From contig NZ_JASCTH010000013.1 of NCBI RefSeq assembly GCF_030009775.1, positions 184,120 to 248,119 of the forward strand: 64,000 nt of DNA. The letters run 5' to 3'. The DNA is from Actinoplanes sandaracinus. Lineage in GTDB: Bacteria; Actinomycetota; Actinomycetes; Mycobacteriales; Micromonosporaceae. This document shows, piece by piece, positions 8,469 through 16,492 of this stretch; positions within the stretch are counted from its first letter, which is position 1, and every line of letters starts with the position of its first letter. A program made the translations under genes and the position numbers. The notes under the pieces were generated by a model. The model searched no databases and had not been told where the DNA came from. It saw nothing but the letters and a program-made list of their open reading frames with translations.

Positions 8469-9265
8469 CACGCCTCCGCCCGGGAATCCGCTCTTGGTCC
8501 GGTGGAGATCCCGCGCAGCGCCTGCCGCACCTCGGTGATCTTGTCGAAGTAGACCGGCGCCTGCCGTCCCGCCTCGTCCCGGGACGGCAGCTCGACCTCG
8601 ATCGACGCCGTAATCCGGCCGGGCCGGGCGGACATCACCACCACCCGGTCGGCGAGGAACACCGCCTCGGAGATCGAATGGGTGACGAAGACCGTGCTGG
8701 TGCGTGTCTTGGCGCAGATGCCGAGCAGCTCCGACTGCAGCCTTTCACGGGTCATCTCGTCGAGCGCGCCGAACGGCTCGTCCATCAGCAGCAGCGGCGG
8801 CTGCACCGCGAGCGCCCGGGCGATCGCCACCCGCTGCTGCATGCCGCCGGAGAGCTGACCGGGATAGTGGCCGGCGAAGTCGGACAGGCCGACCAGCTCC
8901 AGCATCTGTTCGGCCTTGGCCCTCCGCTCGGCCTTGCCGGCGCCGCGCAGCTCGAGCGGCAGTTCGACGTTGCGCCGCACGGTCCGCCACTCGAAGAGGC
9001 CGGCCTGCTGGAAGGCGATGCCGTACTCCTGCTCGCGGCGGGCCTGCGCGGCCGGCAGGCCGGCGACGGTCACCGTGCCGGTCGTCGGGCCGATCAGGTC
9101 GGCGATCAACCGGAGCAGGGTGCTCTTGCCGCACCCGGACGGCCCGATCAGCGACACGAACTCGCCGTCACCGACCGTCAGGTCCACGTCGGCCAGGGCG
9201 AGCACCTCGTCGGGCCGGCCCTGGTTGAAGACCTTCGTGAGTTTGTCGACCACCACGGCTGTCAT
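8468..9265 (-). CDS. ABC transporter ATP-binding protein
   Basis: A 265-residue ATPase of the nitrate/sulfonate/taurine family that powers the two adjacent permeases. Visible motifs are Walker A GPSGCGKST (residues 41-49), Q-loop region AFQQAG, signature LSGGMQQR, Walker B LLLMDEPFGALDE and the H-loop FVTHSISEA. The ATG at 9265 has GGAGGT about eight bases upstream. Its start overlaps the stop of a 16-codon open frame that links it to the upstream permease. Confidence 0.92.
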   Translation of the reverse strand: MTAVVVDKLTKVFNQGRPDEVLALADVDLTVGDGEFVSLIGPSGCGKSTLLRLIADLIGPTTGTVTVAGLPAAQARREQEYGIAFQQAGLFEWRTVRRNVELPLELRGAGKAERRAKAEQMLELVGLSDFAGHYPGQLSGGMQQRVAIARALAVQPPLLLMDEPFGALDEMTRERLQSELLGICAKTRTSTVFVTHSISEAVFLADRVVVMSARPGRITASIEVELPSRDEAGRQAPVYFDKITEVRQALRGISTGPRADSRAEA

Positions 9266-9312
9266 GCCGCGACCTCCACCGTGCCGGCTGGTTCGCTCGC
9301 GTGCCCGCTCAT
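9262..9312 (-). CDS. 16-codon linking frame between permease and ATPase
   Basis: An ATG overlaps the permease stop (ATGA) and the frame runs 16 codons to a TGA that itself overlaps the ATPase ATG (ATGA). The peptide would be MSGHASEPAGTVEVAA. It could keep ribosomes moving across the only sizeable gap in this tightly overlapped operon, or it may be chance. No homology is claimed. Confidence 0.35.
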   Translation of the reverse strand: MSGHASEPAGTVEVAA

Positions 9313-10151
9313 AGGGTCACTACCTCCACGTGGCGCCGGTGCCGCATCAGCGGCAGTTCGAGAAGAGAGACGGCGCCGGCCACGAGCAGGCCCAGCAGGG
9401 CCGCGCCGAGCATGGCCGTGTAGACCTTGGCGGGATCCGAGGTGGCCTCCCGCGAGTACTCGATGATCAGACGGCCGATGCCACCACGGGTGCCGGTGGA
9501 GATCTCGCCGACCACCGCGCCCACCACCGCCGCCGCCCCGGCCAGGCGCAACGCCGGGAAGAGGTAGGGCAGCGCCGCCGGGAGACGCAGCTTCACCAGA
9601 GTCCGCCACCAGCCGGCCGCGTAACTGCGCATCAGCTCGACGCCGCTCGCCGACGGCGACTGGAGCCCGCGCAACATGCCCACCGCGACCGGGAAGAAGG
9701 CTAGGTAGGCGGCGATCACCGCGACCGTCGCCCAGGCCGGCATCAGCGTGCCGCCCCAGCCGGCGATCAGCGGCGCGAGCGCCACCAACGGCACGGTCTG
9801 CGAGAGGATGACGTACGGCAGAAGCCCGCGCTCCACGATCCGGAAGCGCTGCATCGCCGCCGCCAGGATCAGGCCGACCACCGACCCGGCGGCGAACCCG
9901 GCCGCGGTGACGCCGAGGGTGAACAGGCACGCGTCGAGCACCACCAGCCACACCGGCCGGCCGCCGGTCGTCTCCGGGCCGGCCAGCCGCTGGACGATCG
10001 TCCACAGGTGCGGCATGGAGAGGTCGTCGGCGCGCGGCAGGACCCGCACGCCGAACAGCACCGTCCCCTCGGGATTCCCGGCCGCCTTGTAGGCCTCCCA
10101 CGACCACGCCGCCGCCATCAACCCGGCCAGGACCGAGAGAACTCTTCTCAT
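9309..10151 (-). CDS. ABC transporter permease (second subunit)
   Basis: A 280-residue permease of the same family as the one at 7704-8468 but with a longer N-terminal periplasmic stretch (about residues 22-60) before the core helices. The EAA-type loop is near LMRSYAAGWWRTLVKLRLPAA. Two different permeases with one ATPase and one binding protein suggest a heterodimeric channel. The ATG at 10151 overlaps the stop of the preceding oxidoreductase gene (ATGA); another ATG two codons upstream is less likely. Confidence 0.88.
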   Translation of the reverse strand: MRRVLSVLAGLMAAAWSWEAYKAAGNPEGTVLFGVRVLPRADDLSMPHLWTIVQRLAGPETTGGRPVWLVVLDACLFTLGVTAAGFAAGSVVGLILAAAMQRFRIVERGLLPYVILSQTVPLVALAPLIAGWGGTLMPAWATVAVIAAYLAFFPVAVGMLRGLQSPSASGVELMRSYAAGWWRTLVKLRLPAALPYLFPALRLAGAAAVVGAVVGEISTGTRGGIGRLIIEYSREATSDPAKVYTAMLGAALLGLLVAGAVSLLELPLMRHRRHVEVVTL

Positions 10152-11146
10152 GCACATGCCGGGATGATCTGCTCGCCGTACGCGGCGAGGGTCTCGTCCT
10201 TGGCGTCGTGTTGCAGGTAGACCGCGAACTGGTCGACACCCAGCGACTTCAGCTCCTGGAGCCGCTTGATGTGGTTCTCCACCGGGCCGAGGACGCAGAA
10301 CCGGTCCACGATCTCGTCCGGCACGAACGTGGTGTGGCTGTTGCCGGCCCGCCCGTGCTCGCTGTAGTCGTACCCCTGCCGGGCCTTGATGTAGTCGGTG
10401 AGGGCCCGCGGCACCGCGCCGCCCTCGCCTCCGTAACGGGCGACGATGTCGGCGATGTGGTTGCCGACCATGCCGCCGAACCACCGGGTCTGTTCCCGCT
10501 GGTGCGCGAGGTCGTCGCCGACGTAGGCCGGGGCCGCCACGCAGAACCTGATCGCGTCCGGGTCCCGCTTCTTTCCGGCGGCGGCCTTCCTCACCGCGGT
10601 GATCATCCACTCGGCGATGTCCGGGTCGGCGAGTTGCAGGATGTAGCCGTCGCCCACCTCCCCGGTGATGGCGAGTGCCTTCGGGCCGTACGCCGCCACC
10701 CAGACCTCTAGGCGGCTGTCCGCCGCCCAGGCGAACTGGATCTCGTTGCCCCGGACGTTCACCTTCCCACCGTTGCCCAGGCCTTTGATCACCTGGACGC
10801 TCTCGCGGAGCTGGCCCAGGGTCTGCGGCGTGAGGCCGAGGACCCGCAGGGCCGAGTCGCCGCGGCCGATGCCGCAGACGGTCCGGTTGCCGTACATCTC
10901 GTTGAGGGTCGCGAAGGCCGACGCGGTGACCGTCCAGTCCCGGGTGCCCGGGTTGGTCACCATCGGCCCGACGATGATCCGCTCGGTCGCCCCGAGGATC
11001 GCCGAGTAGACCACGAACGGCTCCTGCCAGAGCACGTGTGAGTCGAAGGTCCAGAAGTGACTGAATCCGGCCGCCTCGGCCTTCTTCGCCCACTCGACGA
11101 TCTCCAGCGCGGGTGGGTCGTTCTGCAGCACCACACCGATGTCCAC
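10148..11146 (-). CDS. LLM-class flavin/F420-dependent oxidoreductase
   Basis: A 332-residue TIM-barrel enzyme of the luciferase-like monooxygenase superfamily; the sequence resembles the family annotated TIGR03842 (F420-dependent oxidoreductase, CPS_4043 family). Typical features are the N-terminal DIGVVLQNDPP strand, the HFWTFDSHV segment and the cofactor-loop region VCGIGRGDSA. It sits between dihydropyrimidinase and a transporter, with a 15-base gap upstream and an ATGA overlap downstream. The sequence does not say whether it uses FMN or F420, or whether it oxidises or reduces its substrate. Its position suggests a step on a pyrimidine-like ring before hydrolysis. Confidence 0.85.
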   Translation of the reverse strand: MDIGVVLQNDPPALEIVEWAKKAEAAGFSHFWTFDSHVLWQEPFVVYSAILGATERIIVGPMVTNPGTRDWTVTASAFATLNEMYGNRTVCGIGRGDSALRVLGLTPQTLGQLRESVQVIKGLGNGGKVNVRGNEIQFAWAADSRLEVWVAAYGPKALAITGEVGDGYILQLADPDIAEWMITAVRKAAAGKKRDPDAIRFCVAAPAYVGDDLAHQREQTRWFGGMVGNHIADIVARYGGEGGAVPRALTDYIKARQGYDYSEHGRAGNSHTTFVPDEIVDRFCVLGPVENHIKRLQELKSLGVDQFAVYLQHDAKDETLAAYGEQIIPACA

Positions 11147-11161
11147 TGTCTCGGCCTCCGC

Positions 11162-12565
11162 TCAGATCAGGTAGTCGCTGAGACCGCGCTTGAGGTAACG
11201 GCCGCGGCCGGCCCGGCCGGTGTACTCGCCGTTCGCGGCGATGACCTCGCCGCGGGAGAGGACCGTGTCGACCTTGCCGTCGATCTCCCAGCCCTCCCAG
11301 GCGGAGTGGTCCATGTTCATGTGGTGGGTCTCGACGCTGATCCGGGTCCGCCCGGCCGGGTCGTAGAGCACGATGTCGGCGTCCGAGCCGGGCGCGATGA
11401 TCCCCTTCCTCGGGTAGAGGCCGAACATCCGTGCCGGGGTGGTCGCGATCGTCTCCACCCAGCGGCTCAGCGACAGCTTCCCGTCGACGACGCCCTGGTA
11501 GAGCAGGTCCATCCGGTGCTCGACGCTGCCGATGCCGTTCGGGATCCGGGAGAAGTCGCCGCGGCCCAGCTCCTTCTGGTCCTTGAAACAGAACGGGCAG
11601 TGGTCGGTCGACACCACCGACAGGTCGTTGGTGCGCAGGCCCTGCCACAGGTCGGCGCGGTGCGTCTCGTGCTTGCTGCGCAGCGGCGTCGAGCAGACCC
11701 ACTTGGCGCCCTCGAAGCCGGGAGCGCCGAGCTGGTCCTCCAGCGTGAGGTACAGGTATTGCGGGCACGTCTCGGCGAAGACGTTCTTCCCCAGGTCACG
11801 GGCGTTCCTGACCTGTTCCAGAGCCTTCGAGGCGCTGAGGTGCACGATGTAGAGCGGGCAGTCCGCGGCGACGCTCGCCAGCCAGATCGCCCGGCTGGTG
11901 GCCTCCGCCTCCAGCTCCTGCGGCCGGGTCAGGCCGTGATGGACCGGGTCCGTCTCGCCGCGCTCCAGGGCCTGTTTGACCAGCACGTCGATGGCCGGCC
12001 CGTTCTCCGCGTGCATCATGATCATGGCGCCGTTGTCGCGAGCCTTCTGCATCGCGCGCAGGATCTGCCCGTCGTCGGAGTAGAAGACGCCGGGGTACGC
12101 CATGAAGAGCTTGAAACTGCTGATGCCCTCGCTCGCGACCAACTGGTCCATGGCCTTGAGCGACTCGTCGTCGACCCCGCCCAGGATCATGTGGAAGGCG
12201 TAGTCGATGTGGCAGTTGCCCTCGGCCTTGCCGTGCCAGGCGGCCAGCCCGTCCTGGACCACCTCGCCGGTCCGCTGCACCGCGAAGTCGATGATCGTGG
12301 TGGTGCCGCCGATCGCGGCGGCCCTGGTGCCGGTGTCGAAGGTGTCGCTGGCGTGGGTGCCACCGAACGGCAGTTCCATGTGGGTGTGCGCGTCGACGGC
12401 GCCGGGGATCACGTACTTGCCGGTCGCGTCGATGACGTCGTCGATGTGCGGGGACTTGCCGGGTGCGAAGATCGCGGCGATGGTTTCGCCGTCGATGAGG
12501 ACGTCGGATTTCACCGCCCCCGTGGGGCCGACGACGGTCCCACCCTTGATCAGCTTGGCGGTCAC
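11162..12565 (-). CDS. hydA: Dihydropyrimidinase/hydantoinase
   Basis: A 467-residue cyclic amidohydrolase that opens the ring of dihydrouracil, dihydrothymine or 5-substituted hydantoins to N-carbamoyl amino acids. The binuclear metal site is visible: His60 and His62 in DAHTHMELP, carbamylated Lys152 in SSFKLFMAYPG, His185 in MMHAENG, His242 in YIVHLSASK and Asp321 in STDHCPF. The length is standard. I chose the GTG at 12565 because it overlaps the preceding stop (GTGA) and starts the conserved first strand; the longer frame adds a tail not seen in the family. The next enzyme upstream removes the carbamoyl group, so the two form a pathway. Confidence 0.93.
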   Translation of the reverse strand: MTAKLIKGGTVVGPTGAVKSDVLIDGETIAAIFAPGKSPHIDDVIDATGKYVIPGAVDAHTHMELPFGGTHASDTFDTGTRAAAIGGTTTIIDFAVQRTGEVVQDGLAAWHGKAEGNCHIDYAFHMILGGVDDESLKAMDQLVASEGISSFKLFMAYPGVFYSDDGQILRAMQKARDNGAMIMMHAENGPAIDVLVKQALERGETDPVHHGLTRPQELEAEATSRAIWLASVAADCPLYIVHLSASKALEQVRNARDLGKNVFAETCPQYLYLTLEDQLGAPGFEGAKWVCSTPLRSKHETHRADLWQGLRTNDLSVVSTDHCPFCFKDQKELGRGDFSRIPNGIGSVEHRMDLLYQGVVDGKLSLSRWVETIATTPARMFGLYPRKGIIAPGSDADIVLYDPAGRTRISVETHHMNMDHSAWEGWEIDGKVDTVLSRGEVIAANGEYTGRAGRGRYLKRGLSDYLI

Positions 12566-13404
12566 GGCGCCACCAGCCCGTCGTAGCTGTCCGGCCGGCG
12601 ATCCCGGTAGAACTGCCACCGGTCGCGGACCGTGCCGAGCAGGCTCAGGTCCAGGTCACGGACGACCAGCTCGGGATGGTGGGTGTCGGCCACGTCGCCG
12701 ACGAACCTGCCCTCCGGGTCGACGAAGTAGGTCTGCCCGTAGAAGTCGTTGTCGCCCAGCTCCTCGACACCCACCCGGTTGATCGCGCCGATGAAGTACT
12801 CGTTCGCGACGGCGCTGGCCGGCTGCTCCAACTGCCACAGGTAGGAGGAGAGGCCGCGGCTGGTGGCCGACGGGTTGAACACGATCTGCGCGCCGCCCAG
12901 GCCCAGCGCGCGCCAGCCCTCCGGGAAGTGCCGGTCGTAACAGATGTAAACGCCGACTTTGCCGACCGCGGTGTCGAAAACCGGATAACCCAGATTCCCG
13001 GGGCGGAAGTAGAACTTCTCCCAGAACCCCTTCACCTGAGGAATGTGGTTCTTGCGGTATTTGCCGAGGTATTCGCCATCCGCATTGACCACGGCCGCGG
13101 TGTTGTAGAGGACGCCCGGCTGTTCCTGCTCGTACATCGGCAGGATCATGACCATGCCGAGCTCGGCGGCCAGCGTCTGGAAGCGCTCGGTCGTCGGGCC
13201 GGGCACCGACTCGGCGTACTCGTAGTAGGCGGCGTCCTGGACCTGGCAGAAGTACGGGCCGTAGAACAGCTCCTGGAAGCAGATCACCTTCGCGCCCTGG
13301 GCGGCGGCCTCGCGAGCGTAGTCCTCGTGGACCTTGATCATCGATTCCTTGTCGCCCGTCCAGGTGGTCTGGACGAGGGCGGCGCGAACGATTCCGGTCG
13401 TCAT
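12562..13404 (-). CDS. Nitrilase-family beta-ureidopropionase
   Basis: A 280-residue carbon-nitrogen hydrolase expected to convert N-carbamoyl-beta-alanine to beta-alanine, CO2 and ammonia. The catalytic triad is Glu45 (CFQELFYGP), Lys118 (KYRKNHIPQV) and Cys155 (VYICYDRHFPEG). The FPEGWRAL and NPSATSRGLSSYLW segments fit N-carbamoyl amino acid amidohydrolases. It is the first gene of the seven-gene minus-strand operon, with its promoter in the gap shared with the divergent MocR regulator. Specificity between beta-ureido acids and N-carbamoyl-alpha-amino acids cannot be settled by eye. Confidence 0.9.
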   Translation of the reverse strand: MTTGIVRAALVQTTWTGDKESMIKVHEDYAREAAAQGAKVICFQELFYGPYFCQVQDAAYYEYAESVPGPTTERFQTLAAELGMVMILPMYEQEQPGVLYNTAAVVNADGEYLGKYRKNHIPQVKGFWEKFYFRPGNLGYPVFDTAVGKVGVYICYDRHFPEGWRALGLGGAQIVFNPSATSRGLSSYLWQLEQPASAVANEYFIGAINRVGVEELGDNDFYGQTYFVDPEGRFVGDVADTHHPELVVRDLDLSLLGTVRDRWQFYRDRRPDSYDGLVAP

Positions 13405-13605
13405 GGCGGCCCCTCTCTTTGATCATTTACGCACGGTTGATCTCTTGTCAGGCGGGGTGCGAAGAGCCTGTGATCGCCTGTTTACTCCTCGTCATAGGCC
13501 CTGCGCCAGGGGTTGCATACAAGCGCCGGATGCCGTAGGACACTAACGACACACATTGAGGTGAACAATTGCCCGTACGTTACGGAATGTTTCGGAGTCG
13601 ATAAT

Positions 13606-14982
13606 TTGCTGACCGTGATCACTGGGGCGGTTCAGGACCGGAGCGCCCGGGGCATCGCGGCCGCCGTGAGCCGCTTGATCACCTCCGGCCGGCTGCCCGC
13701 CGGCGCTCGCCTGCCCACCGTGCGCACGGTGGCCACCGGCCTCGGAGTGAGCCCGACGACGGTCAGCGAGGCGTGGCGCAACCTGATCCTCGCCGGGGCG
13801 ATCCAGACCCGCGGACGGTCCGGCACCTTCGTGTCCGGGCCGCTGCCACCACGGGCCCGGCTGCGGTACGCCCAGCTCGGCGGAGCCCGGGTGAACCTGC
13901 CGCGGGACCTGTCGACGGGCGTGCCCGACCCCCTGCTGCTGCCCGGCCTCAGCGAGGCGCTGTGCCGGATCGGCGACGGGCGGTGGGCCGGGAGCTACCT
14001 CGACGCCCCGGTGCTGCCCGGCCTGGAGGCGCTGCTGCGGGAGCGGTGGCCGTACCCTCCGGACAGACTGACCGTGGTGGACGGCGCGATGGACGGCCTC
14101 GACCGGGTGGCCGGCGCGGTCCTTCGCTACGGCGACCACGTGCTCGTCGAGAACCCGGCGTTCCCGCCGCTGCTGGACCTGTTGCAGGCGCTCGGCGCCA
14201 CCGTCATCGGCGTCGAGATGGACTCCGCGGGTCTGGTTCCCGACGCGCTCCGGAAAGCGATCCGCGACTACCGGGCGGTCGCCCTCTTCCTCCAGCCGCG
14301 TGCCCACAACCCCACGGGTACCAGCATGGACGCCTCCCGCGCGGCGCTACTGGCCAATGTCCTCCTGGAGGCTCCGCATCTGCTCGTGGTCGAGGACGAC
14401 CACGCCGGCGCCATCGCCACCGCCCCGCCGGTGAGCATCGGCCGGTACCTGCCCGAGCGCACCGTGCACGTGGCCGGCTTCTCCAAGAGCCACGGGCCCG
14501 ACCTGCGGCTCGCCGCCGTAGGCGGGCCCGCCCACGTGCTCGAGTCCGTCGCCGACCGGCGGCTCCTCGGGCCGGGCTGGTCGAGCCGCCTGCTGCAGGG
14601 CGTGCTGCTCGACCTGCTGACCGATCCCGGCGCCGTGGCCCGCGTCGCGACCGCCCGCTTCGTCTACGCCGAACGCCGGTCGAGCCTGCTGAAAGCCCTG
14701 CGCGACCGCGGGGTGACCGCCACCGCCGCCGACGGCATCAACCTCTGGATGGAGGTCGCCGACCAGCAGAACGCCCTGGTCGCGCTGGCCGCCCACGGCA
14801 TCGCGGCGGCGCCCGGCGCGCCCTTCTGCGTCACCCCGCTCGACGGCGACCACCTGCGGATCACCGTGGGGCTGGTCGCCGACGGCTACGACGACCTGGC
14901 CGACGTGCTCGCGGCGGCCGCCTCCCCGACCACCCGCGGCAGCGGCCGGCGCGGCTTCGGCCACCCGGCCGGCTGGCGCTGA
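13606..14982 (+). CDS. MocR-type GntR/aminotransferase regulator
   Basis: A 458-residue PLP-dependent transcription factor. Residues about 15-75 are a GntR winged helix-turn-helix (GARLPTVRTVATGLGVSPTT). The rest is a fold-I aminotransferase domain with NPTGTS near 236 and the PLP lysine Lys294 in GFSKSHGPDLRLA. It is divergent from the catabolic operon and upstream of an aminotransferase, so it probably controls both, perhaps sensing beta-alanine as an external aldimine (inference). The start is uncertain: I chose TTG at 13606 because GGAG lies eight bases upstream; GTG at 13615 or 13561 are alternatives. Confidence 0.85.
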   Translation: MLTVITGAVQDRSARGIAAAVSRLITSGRLPAGARLPTVRTVATGLGVSPTTVSEAWRNLILAGAIQTRGRSGTFVSGPLPPRARLRYAQLGGARVNLPRDLSTGVPDPLLLPGLSEALCRIGDGRWAGSYLDAPVLPGLEALLRERWPYPPDRLTVVDGAMDGLDRVAGAVLRYGDHVLVENPAFPPLLDLLQALGATVIGVEMDSAGLVPDALRKAIRDYRAVALFLQPRAHNPTGTSMDASRAALLANVLLEAPHLLVVEDDHAGAIATAPPVSIGRYLPERTVHVAGFSKSHGPDLRLAAVGGPAHVLESVADRRLLGPGWSSRLLQGVLLDLLTDPGAVARVATARFVYAERRSSLLKALRDRGVTATAADGINLWMEVADQQNALVALAAHGIAAAPGAPFCVTPLDGDHLRITVGLVADGYDDLADVLAAAASPTTRGSGRRGFGHPAGWR

Positions 14983-15004
14983 TCTCAGCCGAGAGGATCT
15001 GGCG

Positions 15005-16300
15005 ATGAGCCTGCTGGACCGTCACCGCGCCGTCATGCCGAGCTGGATGCCCGTCTACTACGGCGACGACGCGCTGGAGATCGTCTCCGGGAGCGGACGG
15101 CGCGTCACCGACGCTTCCGGTCGCACCTACCTCGACTTCTTCGGCGGGGTGCTGACCACGATGATCGGGTACGACGTGGCCGAGATCAGCGACGCCGTCC
15201 GCCGGCAGGTCGGCACCGGCGTCGCACACACCTCCACGCTCTACCTGATCCGGCAGCAGGTCGAGCTGGCCGAGAAGATCGCCCGGATCTCCGGCATCCC
15301 GGACGCACGGGTGTTCTTCACCAACTCGGGCTCCGAGGCCAACGAGTCGGCGCTGCTCATGGCGACCAACGTGCGGCGGTCCCACCAGATCCTGGCGATC
15401 AAGAACAGCTACCACGGGCGGACCTTCGCGACCATGGCCGTCACCGGGCACCGCAGCTGGTCGTCGAGCGCGCTCAGCCCGCTGTCGGTGAACTGGCTCG
15501 CCTCCGCCGACCGGCTGCGCGGGCGGATGGCGGGGCTCGGCGACGGCGACCTGATCGACGCGGCCGTCGACGATCTGCGGGAGGTGCTCGCGACGGTCAC
15601 CGCGGGAGACGTCGCCGCGCTCATCGCCGAGCCGATCCAGGGTGTGGGCGGGTTCGTCCACGGGCCGGACGGGCTGCTCGGGGCGTACCAGAAGGTCCTT
15701 GCCGAAAGCGGCATCCTGCTCATCGCCGACGAGGTGCAGACCGGGTGGGGCCGCACCGGCGACCACTTCTGGGGCTATCAGGCGCACGGGGTCACGCCTG
15801 ATCTGATCACCTTCGCCAAGGGGATCGGCAACGGGTTCGCCCTCGGCGGGGTGGTCGGCAGTGCGGCGGTGATGAACGCGGTGCCGGCGATCAGCTTCTC
15901 CACCTTCGGCGGCAACCCGGTCAGCGCGGCGGCCGGCAACGCGGTCCTCGACTATGTGCTCGACCACGACCTGCAGGGGAACGCGCGGCGGATGGGATCG
16001 ATCTTGATGGAAGGGCTGCGGGCGCTGTCGTACGACATCCTCGCCGACGTGCGCGGCCGGGGCCTGATGATCGGTCTCGAGTTCGTCCGCCCGGGCACCA
16101 CCGAACCCGATCCGGCTGCCACCGTGCGGGTCTTCGACCTGTGCCGGGAGGGCGGGCTGCTGGTCGGCAAGGGCGGCCTCCACGGCAACGTGCTGCGGCT
16201 GGGCCCGGCGCTGACCCTGGCCGAGGAGGAGGCCCGCGAAGGCCTCGCCATCCTGATCGACGCGATCGCCACCGCCGATACGGAGTTTCGTACTTTCTGA
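15005..16300 (+). CDS. Class-III PLP aminotransferase (beta-alanine type)
   Basis: A 431-residue omega-aminotransferase. The PLP-phosphate loop region reads NSGSEAN (residues 108-114), Asp242 of ADEVQTGWGR binds the pyridine nitrogen and Lys272 of TFAKGIGNGF is the Schiff-base lysine. In this place the likely reaction is beta-alanine (or 3-aminoisobutyrate) plus an oxo acid to malonate semialdehyde, finishing the pathway begun by the divergent ring-opening enzymes. It starts 22 bases after the regulator, with GAGAGG before its ATG. Other omega-amino acid donors are possible. Confidence 0.88.
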   Translation: MSLLDRHRAVMPSWMPVYYGDDALEIVSGSGRRVTDASGRTYLDFFGGVLTTMIGYDVAEISDAVRRQVGTGVAHTSTLYLIRQQVELAEKIARISGIPDARVFFTNSGSEANESALLMATNVRRSHQILAIKNSYHGRTFATMAVTGHRSWSSSALSPLSVNWLASADRLRGRMAGLGDGDLIDAAVDDLREVLATVTAGDVAALIAEPIQGVGGFVHGPDGLLGAYQKVLAESGILLIADEVQTGWGRTGDHFWGYQAHGVTPDLITFAKGIGNGFALGGVVGSAAVMNAVPAISFSTFGGNPVSAAAGNAVLDYVLDHDLQGNARRMGSILMEGLRALSYDILADVRGRGLMIGLEFVRPGTTEPDPAATVRVFDLCREGGLLVGKGGLHGNVLRLGPALTLAEEEAREGLAILIDAIATADTEFRTF

Positions 16301-16492
16301 GGCCTTGGCGCGATATAGGTCCTGAACGGAACTAAAGGAAAGTTCACTAAGGAGCAGTTGACAGGGGCGGTGCGTAGTGATCTGGTTGCACAGCGCTCAA
16401 AATTGGGAAACGGAAGGTTAACGGCGACGGAATCTTGTACATGTCCCGTTTCGGCTATGGCCGTCGGCCGGTAACTCGGTCACGATCACGGC

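Noticed and set aside
9312..11768. Long frame extending the second permease upstream through two other genes
   Set aside because: Its upstream part is an out-of-frame reading of the dihydropyrimidinase and LLM genes; the permease starts at 10151.
16342..16348. GTTCACT resembling half of a PHO box upstream of pitA
   Set aside because: No second 11-bp repeat follows at the required spacing, so PhoP control is not supported.
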